Below are positions 1 to 7,798 of a DNA stretch of 64,000 nt, in pieces. Both the position numbers and the translations under genes were made by a program. The DNA is taken from the NCBI GenBank assembly GCA_958295855.1, contig OY282383.1:3018481-3082480 (forward strand), given 5' to 3'. Positions within the stretch are counted from its first letter, which is position 1; each line of letters opens with the position of its first letter. The stretch is from an uncultured Poribacteria bacterium. Its GTDB lineage: Bacteria; Poribacteria; WGA-4E; WGA-3G. The notes below the pieces were generated by a model. That model was given only the letters and a program-made list of their open reading frames with translations, was not told the origin of the DNA and did not search any database.

Positions 1-1
1 A

Positions 2-517
2 CGGATGCACGAAAGCAAAGACGGTGGTTTGGAATTGGAAGACATCCTTGTGCTCCCGCTGATTGGTCGAACGAAGACTATGGTGGAATATGCGAGGAAA
101 CTTGAAGAGGAGAGAGAAAGGATTTTTGCCCCTTTACGACGTTATGAGGAAACCGTTAATTCATTTTTGAATAACAAATCCCTTCAAGTTGATGATAGCG
201 GTCAGTTAAAAATTAAATCTTTTTCGTCTTCGGACCTGGATTCGAGCCACCTTTCTTCGGACCTGGATTCGAGCCACCTTTCTTCGGGTGAAAAACAGAT
301 TCTGATTTTGCTCACCGAAGCCCTTCTTCGGGTTGATAAGCCCGTGGTCTACATTGCAGATGAACCGGAATTGTCTCTCCATGTCACTTGGCAGGAAAAA
401 CTTTTGGAGTCTTTAGTGACGCTCGGCGGGAAGATACAGGTGATCGTTGCTACACACTCCCCCGACATTGTTGGGAAATTCCAGGATAAAGTGATAAATT
501 TGGGGGAGGAGCGTTAA
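2..517 (+). CDS. AAA/ABC-type ATPase, C-terminal part (AriA-like), 5'-truncated by window
   Basis: The reading frame is open at the left edge, so the N-terminal part with the Walker A motif lies outside the window. The visible 171 residues hold an ABC-type signature (LSSGEKQ), a Walker B segment (VVYIADEPELSLH) and an H-loop region (VIVATHSPDIV), in the order of AAA_15/AAA_21 or OLD-like ATPases. The stop overlaps the start of the next gene by one base (TAATG), which implies translational coupling to a DUF4435 partner. An AAA ATPase plus DUF4435 protein is the composition of the PARIS anti-phage system (AriA/AriB). That assignment is an inference, since the ATP-binding N terminus is not visible. 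A 27-bp in-frame duplication sits just before the signature motif. Confidence 0.75.
   Translation, partial: RMHESKDGGLELEDILVLPLIGRTKTMVEYARKLEEERERIFAPLRRYEETVNSFLNNKSLQVDDSGQLKIKSFSSSDLDSSHLSSDLDSSHLSSGEKQILILLTEALLRVDKPVVYIADEPELSLHVTWQEKLLESLVTLGGKIQVIVATHSPDIVGKFQDKVINLGEER
227..280 (+). repeat. 27-bp perfect tandem duplication inside the ATPase gene
   Basis: Two identical 27-bp units (227-253 and 254-280) encode SSDLDSSHL twice, directly before the ATPase signature SSGEKQ. The duplication keeps the frame and adds nine residues next to a functional motif, consistent with recent slippage or duplication. Confidence 0.9.
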
Positions 518-1365
518 TGTTGTTTTCCCGAACCCCCTCGGGGTTAGCTGCAGAACATCTTTTTTATTCCGAAATCCTCGTTTATGTTGAAGGATATACC
601 GATATCCCTTTTTATGACCTAGTCCTCCAGAACTACAATCACCGGATAAAAGCGAAAAATGGTAAGCCGGAATGCGAGAAATTAGCGACGCTCCTTGAGC
701 AAGGTGACTATCCCTATGTTGTTGTTATTGATGGAGATTACGAAATTTTAGTACGCACTCGAAGTCAACATAGACGAGTTGTTTTGCTTCATCGGCATTC
801 TTATGAAAACTATCTTTTCGAAGAAGAGCCAATAAAGCAGTTCTGCCAACATCGTGTTCATTCAGAGGATAGTTTAGAAGAACCGTTAGCAAGCGATAAG
901 TTTACGGAATTGGTTGAGGAAACTGAATTAAAATTTAAGGAATTGCTCGTATTGGATGTGGCACATCAGCGTTCAAAAACAGGGCGTGAGACGTTTTTCC
1001 GTAACCCGGACCGCTTTTTCCAGCGAGATTTCCGAGACGATGAAATTCAAAAACAGCATGCGGCAGCTGCGCAGGACGTTCAAACACAAAGCATTGATGA
1101 AGCAAAAACCTTGGTTGAAAAATACTTAACGAAACATCGCTTTGTTGACTTACTTCCCGGACACTTCGCGTTTGGTATCATGAGGCGTTTGGTAAGTAAT
1201 ACGGTGGGTAAAAGCATTTCAAATGACGACGTTAGACAGTATCTTTCAAGTGTGGTATGGCAGTTGGTAAAAACCCGCGACCATAATAGTTTGAAAAGGC
1301 GGTTGCGGCGTGCAGTTCGGGAAGCACAACAAATGCTCGAGTCTAGTAGTAGCCACACGCGATGA
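517..1365 (+). CDS. DUF4435 (TOPRIM-like) protein, AriB/OLD-like effector candidate
   Basis: This 282-residue protein has the features of DUF4435: an early acidic motif (VEGYTDIPFY), a strand ending in acidic residues (VVVIDGDYE) and a HSYENYLFE segment. These match the TOPRIM-like acidic clusters that bind metal in nucleases of the OLD/AriB type. The gene begins inside the stop of the upstream ATPase gene (one-base overlap), so the two are almost certainly co-translated and form a complex. In PARIS, AriB is released from AriA by a phage trigger and cleaves host tRNA; here the role is inferred from domain pairing only. The C terminus is rich in Arg and Lys (residues about 240-275), suggesting nucleic-acid contact. 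Confidence 0.7.
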   Translation: MLFSRTPSGLAAEHLFYSEILVYVEGYTDIPFYDLVLQNYNHRIKAKNGKPECEKLATLLEQGDYPYVVVIDGDYEILVRTRSQHRRVVLLHRHSYENYLFEEEPIKQFCQHRVHSEDSLEEPLASDKFTELVEETELKFKELLVLDVAHQRSKTGRETFFRNPDRFFQRDFRDDEIQKQHAAAAQDVQTQSIDEAKTLVEKYLTKHRFVDLLPGHFAFGIMRRLVSNTVGKSISNDDVRQYLSSVVWQLVKTRDHNSLKRRLRRAVREAQQMLESSSSHTR

Positions 1366-1413
1366 AAAACCGGTTCGTAGGCATACGATTTTGCGGCTAA
1401 TAGGTTATCTTCC

Positions 1414-1470
1414 GCCTGCAAAGCAGGGGGTAGTAACCCTCTGCGCCCAAATGCGACGTGCATTATCGCA
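1414..1470 (-). repeat. Class 1 palindromic element (with long flank)
   Basis: Reverse-strand copy of the dispersed element: core CCTGC-TTT-GCAGG and the roughly 20-bp flank GCACGTCGCATTTGGGCGCA also seen near 22863 and 25023. It lies in the 261-bp gap between the DUF4435 gene and the LarA-like gene. Confidence 0.8.
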
Positions 1471-1517
1471 CGTTAGATTACCGAAAACGAAATGTCCCGA
1501 CCCATGCTATATTTCTC

Positions 1518-1546
1518 TTGCATTCTTATCCCATTTCTGGTAAAAT
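1518..1546 (+). promoter_or_regulatory. Sigma70-type promoter for the LarA-like gene
   Basis: TTGCAT (1518-1523), a 17-bp spacer, then TAAAAT (1541-1546). Transcription would start near 1553 and give a leader of about 75 nt to the ATG at 1627. Confidence 0.5.
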
Positions 1547-1626
1547 TACTTGCATGGGCCCGATTTGTAATCAGGTACGGCACAGCGGAGTGTGCCTACT
1601 ACTCTATACACAAAGGACAGAAACAA

Positions 1627-2925
1627 ATGGCACTTCCAAAAATGGCACGGATTCGACAACACTTTGAGGCACCTGTGCTCACCGACCTGCCTGCAGCAAT
1701 TCATGCTGAATTAGCGCGCATCAACGCCGCAGCTATTGTGCAGCCCGGTGACACTGTCGCGATTACCGCAGGCAGCCGCGGTGTTGCGAATGTCGCCACG
1801 GCAGTCAAGGCAACAGCGGACTATCTTAAAACTATCGGCGCGAAGCCCTTTGTTGTTCCAGCGATGGGGAGCCACGGCGGCGCAACGCCCGAAGGACAGC
1901 GGGACGTGCTGGAACACTACGGAATTACCGAAGCGACCGTGGGCGCACCGGTGAAAGCGACAATGGATGTGGTGGAACTCGGCAAAACAGCAGACGGTTT
2001 GCCGGTTTTTCTGGATCGGTACGCCGCAGAAGCAGAGCACGTTGTGCCGCTCAACCGAATTAAGGCGCATACAGATTTCAACGGCTCCGTGGAGAGTGGC
2101 GTGATGAAGATGATGGTAATCGGCCTCGGCAAGCAGCAGGGCGCGAATTTTTATCACCGCGCCTTCTTTCAATACGGTTTTGAACATGTCATCACTACTG
2201 TGGGCAGCTTCATCCTTGACACCGGGAAAATTGCTTTTGGGCTGGGCCTCATTGAAAATGCACATGAACAAACTGCCAAAGCCGTAGCGATGCCCGCCGC
2301 GCAGCTCCTTCAAACCGAGCGTGAACTGCTGGTTGAGGCAAAATCGCTGATGGGGCGACTCCCCTTTGATGAGCTCGATCTGCTGATTGTGGATTGGGTG
2401 GGGAAAAACATTAGCGGCACCGGCATGGATACGAACGTTATTGGTAGAATAATGCAAAACTTTGAACCGGAACCCGCTAAACCCGCAATCCTCCGTATAT
2501 TTGTGCGCAATCTCACCGAGGAAAGCGATGGAAACGCTACGGGAATCGGGCTTGCCGACTTTACGACAACGCGCCTTGTCAACCAGATCGACAGGCACGC
2601 AACCTATATGAACAGTATCACCGCCCTTGGACCGCAAAAGTCAAAAATCCCATTCTACTACGATACTGACAGGGAAGCAATTGAAGTTGCGCTGAACACC
2701 ATCGGCCTCACTGCTCCCCAAGATGCACGCGTTATTCGGATTGACAGCACGCTGAAATTAACGGAACTTGACATCTCTGAGACACTCCTCGAAGATGCAC
2801 AACTACATTCAAACCTAGAGGTTATCGGTGAAGTACAGCCGTTTCCGTTTGATGCGACAGGCAACCTTTTGCCATCTTTGCGGCGTATTTCGCCCATAAG
2901 CGACGTGCATTCCTCAGCGCAATGA
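1627..2925 (+). CDS. LarA/DUF2088-family protein
   Basis: A 432-residue protein related to the nickel-dependent lactate racemase LarA N-terminal domain (DUF2088). Signature segments are GSRGVANV, VVPAMGSHGGATPEGQ, NRIKAHTDF (the histidine corresponds to a cofactor or catalytic His in LarA) and VIGLGKQQGA. The exact substrate is not clear; many such proteins act on 2-hydroxy acids or are uncharacterised. The ATG at 1627 is chosen because AAAGGAC precedes it by a suitable distance and homologous sequence begins here; an upstream ATG in the same frame (1492) would add 45 unlike residues. The last residues (after about 2890) are encoded by half of a dispersed repeat (2891-2912), so the C terminus appears remodelled. 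Confidence 0.75.
   Translation: MALPKMARIRQHFEAPVLTDLPAAIHAELARINAAAIVQPGDTVAITAGSRGVANVATAVKATADYLKTIGAKPFVVPAMGSHGGATPEGQRDVLEHYGITEATVGAPVKATMDVVELGKTADGLPVFLDRYAAEAEHVVPLNRIKAHTDFNGSVESGVMKMMVIGLGKQQGANFYHRAFFQYGFEHVITTVGSFILDTGKIAFGLGLIENAHEQTAKAVAMPAAQLLQTERELLVEAKSLMGRLPFDELDLLIVDWVGKNISGTGMDTNVIGRIMQNFEPEPAKPAILRIFVRNLTEESDGNATGIGLADFTTTRLVNQIDRHATYMNSITALGPQKSKIPFYYDTDREAIEVALNTIGLTAPQDARVIRIDSTLKLTELDISETLLEDAQLHSNLEVIGEVQPFPFDATGNLLPSLRRISPISDVHSSAQ
2891..2912 (-). repeat. Half copy of class 1 element flank in the 3' end of the LarA-like gene
   Basis: CGCCCATAAGCGACGTGCAT is the reverse complement of the flank of the copy at 25022. It encodes the last residues of the LarA-like protein. 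The palindromic core is absent. Confidence 0.65.
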
Positions 2926-3016
2926 TGTTTCATTAATCAGCCATACGCACGGTAAGGTGAAATTCGCAAAGTAGAACCTTACCGTCACACGACTACGAAC
3001 CTTGGAGACACACTCA

Positions 3017-3607
3017 TTGAAGCGATTGATTGTCGGTATAACAGGCGCAAGCGCGGTCATCTATGGTGTCCGGCTCCTTGAAGTCCTCGCGAGGCAGGAG
3101 GATATAGAGGTGCACCTGACGATTTCTACAGCCGGTGCGCGCGCCTTGTGGGAGGAACTTCAGATTCAGGTGGACATCAATAATTTTCGGTTGGAATCGC
3201 TCAGTGGTGCCTCCTCAGCACGAGTCATTTACCACCATGAATCCGACATCGGTGCTGCAATTGCCAGCGGCTCTTTCCGCACGGAGGGCATGATTGTGGT
3301 GCCGTGTAGCATGGGAACTGTTGCCTCTATCGCGGCGGGCATCTCACGTAATCTTATCCATCGAGCGGCGGACGTGTGCATCAAAGAACGCCGCAGGCTA
3401 GTGATTGTACCGCGCGAAACCCCACTCAGTGCTCTTCATTTGGAAAATATGCTCAAGTTGGCACAGCTTGGCGTGTGTATATTACCGGCGATGCCAGGAT
3501 TCTATCACTTCCCAAAAACGGTGGATGACCAGGTTAACTTCGTTGTGACAAAAATCTTAGATCAGTTCGACATAGATGCGGGGCTAATCCAACGTTGGAA
3601 GGAGTAG
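3017..3607 (+). CDS. ubiX: UbiX-family flavin prenyltransferase
   Basis: This 197-residue protein matches UbiX throughout: the N-terminal flavin-binding segment IVGITGASAVIYGVRLLEVL, the central VPCSMGTVASIAAGISRNLI and the C-terminal RETPLSALHLENMLKLAQLG and PAMPGFYHFPKTVDD. UbiX prenylates FMN to make the prFMN cofactor for UbiD-type decarboxylases in quinone or aromatic-acid pathways. A TTG at 3017 fits the GGAG at 3004-3007 (9-nt spacing); a TTG at 3002 in the same frame is possible but has no ribosome site. The gene is followed 7 nt later by a UbiA prenyltransferase, a pairing common in quinone biosynthesis. Confidence 0.9.
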   Translation: MKRLIVGITGASAVIYGVRLLEVLARQEDIEVHLTISTAGARALWEELQIQVDINNFRLESLSGASSARVIYHHESDIGAAIASGSFRTEGMIVVPCSMGTVASIAAGISRNLIHRAADVCIKERRRLVIVPRETPLSALHLENMLKLAQLGVCILPAMPGFYHFPKTVDDQVNFVVTKILDQFDIDAGLIQRWKE

Positions 3608-3614
3608 GGAGCTG

Positions 3615-4463
3615 ATGCGAAAACTTAAGATTATCCTTGAGATGATCAAATTTGAACATACCGTCTTTGCGCTGCCGTTTGCAGTGATGAGTGCTTTCAT
3701 CGCTGCGAGGGGCCTCCCATCGTTGGACAAACTCGGTTGGATCCTCGTCGCGATGGTAGGGGCGCGGAGCTGCGCCATGGCGTTCAATCGCCTCGCCGAT
3801 GCTGAACTTGATAGCAGAAACCCCCGTACGTCAATGCGTGCGATTCCTGCGGGCTTAATCACAAAAAGCGCGGTATGGATATTTACCCTCATCTCCGCGG
3901 GGCTATTGGTTTTTGCAGCGTGGCGGCTAAATCCGCTCGCCTTTGCACTGTCGCCTATCGCTATTGCCGTGATTATGGGCTATTCCTATACGAAGCGTTT
4001 TACTGCACTCTCTCACTTTTGGTTGGGCCTTGCACTCTCTATTTCGCCGGTCGGGGCGTGGATTGCAATTAACGGCAGGTTTGATTGGACACCGATAGTT
4101 CTCTGCCTGGTCGTGTTGCTCTGGACAGCGGGGTTTGACATCATCTATGCGTGTCAAGATGTCAACTTTGACAGACAGCACGGGCTGCACTCCATTCCAG
4201 CGAAAATCGGGATTCGGTGGGCACTATGGCTCTCGTCTGCCTTACACATCATTGCCGTGCTGCTCCTTTTCAGTATTCCGCACCTTGTCGAATTAGGCAC
4301 CTTTTATTACATCGGTGTGGGGATTGTTCTGCTAATCTTTATCTATGAACACGCCATTGTCAAACCGACGGATCTGTCCCGTGTCAACCTCGCCTTTTTT
4401 ACCTTGAACGGCACGATTAGTTTAGTCTTAATGGTGCTTTCAATTGCCGATATTTTGCTGTAG
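3615..4463 (+). CDS. UbiA-family prenyltransferase (UbiA or MqnP type)
   Basis: A 282-residue integral membrane protein with about eight hydrophobic segments. It has both Asp-rich motifs of the UbiA superfamily: NRLADAELDSRNPRT (around residues 57-71) and the second, ACQDVNFDRQHGLHSIPAKI (around 180-200), which bind Mg2+ and the prenyl diphosphate. It transfers a polyprenyl chain to an aromatic quinone precursor. With ubiX directly upstream, the pair could belong to ubiquinone-like or futalosine menaquinone (MqnP) synthesis; the sequence alone does not decide. Start ATG at 3615 follows an AGGGAG-like site. Confidence 0.85.
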   Translation: MRKLKIILEMIKFEHTVFALPFAVMSAFIAARGLPSLDKLGWILVAMVGARSCAMAFNRLADAELDSRNPRTSMRAIPAGLITKSAVWIFTLISAGLLVFAAWRLNPLAFALSPIAIAVIMGYSYTKRFTALSHFWLGLALSISPVGAWIAINGRFDWTPIVLCLVVLLWTAGFDIIYACQDVNFDRQHGLHSIPAKIGIRWALWLSSALHIIAVLLLFSIPHLVELGTFYYIGVGIVLLIFIYEHAIVKPTDLSRVNLAFFTLNGTISLVLMVLSIADILL

Positions 4464-4526
4464 GTTTTGAACCCCGGGCTTTTGTATGGCAAGTTTTGGC
4501 TTGCAGGCTTCGCCAAAAAGGACACA

Positions 4527-5348
4527 ATGAAACTCTCACTCTCCGTACGCGTCGCAGAAACAGCATCTAAAAGAGATGCTACGCATACCTTCGCACAACT
4601 AACTGAACTTGCGGCTGGGCTCGGCTACGAAGCAGTCTGTATGCGTGCCTCCCAAGTCGGCATCCACTCGCCTTTGGAGCAGATTACCGCCGCGCGCAAG
4701 CAGGCAGAATCGCTCAATTTGAAAGTCTCTATGGTTACCGGCGATTTCCCCGTACCACTCAACAATCACCAAGGCCCGGATGGGCTCCGCAATATAACCC
4801 CCTACCTTGATTTAACAGCACTGCTTGGGGCAAACCTCATCCGCATCGCGATGAAGGTTGAGGCGGACATCCCTTGGGCACAACGCGCCGCCGATGAAGC
4901 AGCAGAGCGAGGTATCCGTCTCGCCCATCAGTCACATACGCAGAGCCTGTTTGAAACCGTAGACGATTCGGTTGAGGTATTAAAGCGCGTCGGCAGACAG
5001 AATTTTGGGATTATCTATGAACCGGCCAACCTCGACCTGTGTGGGCAGGATTACGGCGTTGAGACACTCAAACGGTTTTCCCCCTATCTTTTCAACGTCT
5101 ATCTCCAGAACCACATTCGCCGCCCGGAGGGGAAGACGCGGCTTCTGACGTGGATTCAAGGCGAAGTGCCACACGATGCGATCCGTTTACAGGACGAAGG
5201 CGGGATTGATTTTCCGTTAGTCTTTCGCGGCTTGAAAGAGATCGGTTACGATGGCTATGTGACAGTGCATCAGGCGTTCCGCGAAATTATGGAACCTGAA
5301 GATGCAGCGGAACAGAGTTATGTTTATTTAAAACCGTTTTGTAGGTAG
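4527..5348 (+). CDS. Sugar phosphate isomerase/epimerase (xylose isomerase-like TIM barrel)
   Basis: A 273-residue soluble protein with the AP_endonuc_2/xylose isomerase-like TIM-barrel pattern: metal-ligand stretches near RLAHQSHTQSLFET and IIYEPANLDLCGQDYG, and a C-terminal GYDGYVTVHQAF strand. Members isomerise or epimerise sugars or inositol derivatives; the substrate is not predictable. The ATG at 4527 is preceded by AAAGGAC. It is followed after 50 nt by a sulfatase, suggesting a role in breakdown of a sulfated sugar. Another member of this fold lies at 46344-47195. Confidence 0.75.
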   Translation: MKLSLSVRVAETASKRDATHTFAQLTELAAGLGYEAVCMRASQVGIHSPLEQITAARKQAESLNLKVSMVTGDFPVPLNNHQGPDGLRNITPYLDLTALLGANLIRIAMKVEADIPWAQRAADEAAERGIRLAHQSHTQSLFETVDDSVEVLKRVGRQNFGIIYEPANLDLCGQDYGVETLKRFSPYLFNVYLQNHIRRPEGKTRLLTWIQGEVPHDAIRLQDEGGIDFPLVFRGLKEIGYDGYVTVHQAFREIMEPEDAAEQSYVYLKPFCR

Positions 5349-5398
5349 TAGGCATGCTCCGCCCTGCCGTAACAGGTAAAGGAACAAATGTCTTAAGC

Positions 5399-6916
5399 AT
5401 GAACAGCCAGCAACCCAACATCCTCATCATCACAACCGACCAGCAGCGGACAGATAGCCTCAGCTGCTACGGGTCGACATTCACGGACACACCCCACCTG
5501 GACCGGCTGGCAGCCGAAGGAGTCTGTTTCGAGCGGGCGTATTGCGCGAATCCAGTGTGTACCCCCGCTCGCGCTTCAATCTTTTCAGGGCGGTATGTCA
5601 GCCGCCACGGAGCGTGGAACGTTGGCATGAACGTCCCCGCCGATGAACCCATGCTGTCGCACGGGTTAGCGGAGATTGGGTATCGCACACATTATATCGG
5701 CAAAGCGCACTTCCAACCCTTCGGCGCGCCAGCATCGCAGTCTGTCGAAGCACGCGGCGATACGACGCGCTACCCGGCTTTCCAAGGGCCCTACTACGGC
5801 TTTGAGACGGTGGAACTCGCACTTGGCCACGCAACCTACGGTATCGCTGGACATTACGGAGAATGGGTGCGTTCGCACGTTTCCGAGGAGACGTTCGCCC
5901 GCTACAGCAAAGCAACACGCCTCGGAGAAAGTGGTTTCGGCGGTGAGGCGTACGACTGGGAGATACCGCTGAAATACCACAATAGCGTCTGGACAGCGGA
6001 TCGGACGATAGATTTCTTGTCAAACCACGATGCTACGCACCCATTCCTATTAGCAGTCGGTTTCCAGGATCCGCATCACCCGCATTGTGTCCCAACTGAA
6101 TTTGAGGCGCGCGTCCATCCCGCAGAGGTGCCGTTGCCGGACTTCGTTGAAGGTGAATTAGACGACAAGCCACCCCATTTTCTGGAAGCGCGTTGCGGGC
6201 AGCTTGAAAAATCAAAAATCCGGGGAACTTTTCCTATCGCAGGACAAGGAGGCGGTGCCGACTTCCGCAAAGTTCCCGAAAACGATGCCCGACTCGGCAG
6301 GGCATATTATTACAATATGGTGAAGCTCATCGATGCACAGATAGGACGCATGCTGGAATGTCTGGATACGTGTGGCTTGACAGAAAATACATTGGTGCTT
6401 TTCACAACCGACCACGGTGAACTGCTCGGCGACCACGGGTTGTGGATGAAGGGGCCCTTCCATTACGAGCCGCTTATCCGCGTGCCCACGTTGATGCGGT
6501 TTCCCGAAGTAATACCGGCAGGACAGCGGCCACAGGCATTGTTCAGTCACGTTGATATTGTGCCAACAATTCTCGCTGCAATCGGAAACCTGGCAATGCC
6601 ATCAGATACAGATGGAGTAAACGCGCTGCCGATGCTCACTGGAGAGAAGGAATCTGTCCGAGAATCGGTGTTGGTTGAATGCGTCGATGATGCACGCGGC
6701 TTGCGGCTTAAAACTATTGTAACTGACACGCTGAAATTGACCTGGTATTGTGGGCACGCGTACGGCGAACTTTATGATTTGGAGAATGACCCGGGTGAGC
6801 GAATCAATCAGTGGGACAATCCCGCCTATGCAGCCGACAAATCACATCTCCTGAGCCGCATTCTTGAGATGATGGAGCCTTTAGAGAGAAGAGTTGAACG
6901 ATTATCGTACGCGTAA
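5399..6916 (+). CDS. Type I formylglycine sulfatase
   Basis: A 505-residue sulfatase of the alkaline-phosphatase superfamily. The nucleophile motif C-T-P-A-R (Cys54, converted to formylglycine) sits in ANPVCTPARASIFSGRY. Metal ligands appear as TTDQQ at the N terminus and FTTDHGELLGDHGLWMKG near residue 345. It hydrolyses sulfate esters, probably on a polysaccharide or glycan. No N-terminal signal peptide is evident, so a cytoplasmic location is likely unless an upstream start is used. The start is set at ATG 5399, just before the conserved QPNILIITTD; an in-frame ATG at 5354 would add 15 unrelated residues. Confidence 0.9.
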   Translation: MNSQQPNILIITTDQQRTDSLSCYGSTFTDTPHLDRLAAEGVCFERAYCANPVCTPARASIFSGRYVSRHGAWNVGMNVPADEPMLSHGLAEIGYRTHYIGKAHFQPFGAPASQSVEARGDTTRYPAFQGPYYGFETVELALGHATYGIAGHYGEWVRSHVSEETFARYSKATRLGESGFGGEAYDWEIPLKYHNSVWTADRTIDFLSNHDATHPFLLAVGFQDPHHPHCVPTEFEARVHPAEVPLPDFVEGELDDKPPHFLEARCGQLEKSKIRGTFPIAGQGGGADFRKVPENDARLGRAYYYNMVKLIDAQIGRMLECLDTCGLTENTLVLFTTDHGELLGDHGLWMKGPFHYEPLIRVPTLMRFPEVIPAGQRPQALFSHVDIVPTILAAIGNLAMPSDTDGVNALPMLTGEKESVRESVLVECVDDARGLRLKTIVTDTLKLTWYCGHAYGELYDLENDPGERINQWDNPAYAADKSHLLSRILEMMEPLERRVERLSYA

Positions 6917-6942
6917 AAGATGCTAGATTCACCTTAAGAGCG

Positions 6943-6980
6943 GGTGGTATTTACCCCTGCAAGCAGGGACTAACACCCTT
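6943..6980 (+). repeat. Class 1 palindromic element
   Basis: GTGGTATTTACCCCTGC then GCAGGGACTAACACC; the core has lost part of the TTT/AAA centre. It lies between the sulfatase and the next gene and ends just upstream of the ribosome-binding site. Confidence 0.75.
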
Positions 6981-6994
6981 TGGAGGGAACACTG

Positions 6995-7606
6995 ATGGCA
7001 TTTAGCGATTTCAAGACGATTCCTGAAGTTCAAGAAAGATTCGGAATCAGATACTCGGAAAACGACTTTTTCTCGGTTGAGGAAACCTTAATCCCTTCAG
7101 AGCACTTTCTGCAAGAATTTGAGTTTACAAGGCAACACATCAATATTTTCGGATCGGAGGCAGCACGGTGTGAAGCCGTTATTTTTCCGGTTTTAAGAGA
7201 GGTCTATAAAGGGTACGCGGATCGCTACGCTCTCTGGATCAAGGAATCCATAGCCTATGATGAGACACTGAGCGGCACGCCGGATTACCTCATTTCTACA
7301 AAATCTGAATTGGGAAAACTCATTGTGGGAACGCCCCTGATCATCTTAGTTGAAGCCAAAAAAAACGATTTTGAGCAAGGCTGGGGGCAATGTCTGGCTG
7401 AGTTGGTAGCCGCACAAAAAATAAACGACGATGCAGATTTCCCCGTATACGGCATTGTTACCGACGGAACTTTGTGGGAATTTGGGCGGCTAGTTGGCGA
7501 TACCTTTATCCGAAACATAACGAACTTTACTTTAGTTGATTTGCCAGCTCTATTTGGGGCGGTTAATTCTGTATTCAAAGCCACAACAGAAGCCTTCGGC
7601 AGGTGA
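6995..7606 (+). CDS. PD-(D/E)XK nuclease-like protein of unknown role
   Basis: A 203-residue protein. An acidic strand (TPDYLIS, around residue 85) followed by LIILVEAKKND (around residue 108) and a helix with Gln fits the PD-(D/E)XK fold: Asp, then E-x-K. A later YGIVTDGTLWEFGRL segment is common in predicted nuclease-like proteins that resemble restriction HsdR N-terminal domains. No partner gene is obvious. The ATG at 6995 follows GGAGGG with 8-nt spacing. Catalytic activity is not established, and the family may include inactive members. Confidence 0.6.
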   Translation: MAFSDFKTIPEVQERFGIRYSENDFFSVEETLIPSEHFLQEFEFTRQHINIFGSEAARCEAVIFPVLREVYKGYADRYALWIKESIAYDETLSGTPDYLISTKSELGKLIVGTPLIILVEAKKNDFEQGWGQCLAELVAAQKINDDADFPVYGIVTDGTLWEFGRLVGDTFIRNITNFTLVDLPALFGAVNSVFKATTEAFGR

Positions 7607-7627
7607 GCGTTAGATTATTCCGGCACA

Positions 7628-7770
7628 TCAACCGCGTCCCATTACCTGATTGCGGATAAACTGCCTAAGTGAGGCTTTCACTTCATCCGGCTTTTCGACC
7701 CAGGGATAGTGCCCTGCTTCCGGAATTGATACAAACGTGCTACAAGGCTGTTGCATCCGCCACCAAAATT
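7628..7770 (-). pseudogene. C-terminal remnant of an alpha/beta hydrolase
   Basis: On the minus strand the frame ending at a TGA (7628-7630) reads WWRMQQPCSTF, then IPEAGHYPWVEKPDEV, then KASLRQFIRNQVMGRG. This is the typical C-terminal end of an alpha/beta hydrolase, with the catalytic His in AGHYPWVEKP. Upstream the frame closes at a TAA where a 12-bp inverted repeat (7771-7798) begins. The Gfo/Idh gene ends inside the same inverted repeat, so the hydrolase appears cut off by an insertion or deletion at that point. Confidence 0.65.
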
Positions 7771-7798
7771 ATATGAAAAATCCACCGATTTTTCATAT
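7771..7798. repeat. 12-bp inverted repeat (TATGAAAAAT family)
   Basis: ATATGAAAAATC and GATTTTTCATAT with a 4-nt loop. The stop codon of the Gfo/Idh gene (7793-7795) lies in the right arm. A related perfect palindrome occurs at 56178-56203. Confidence 0.75.

Noticed and set aside
1711..2637. Long open frame antisense to the LarA-like gene
   Set aside because: It lies fully within a gene with strong family motifs and shows no domain of its own.
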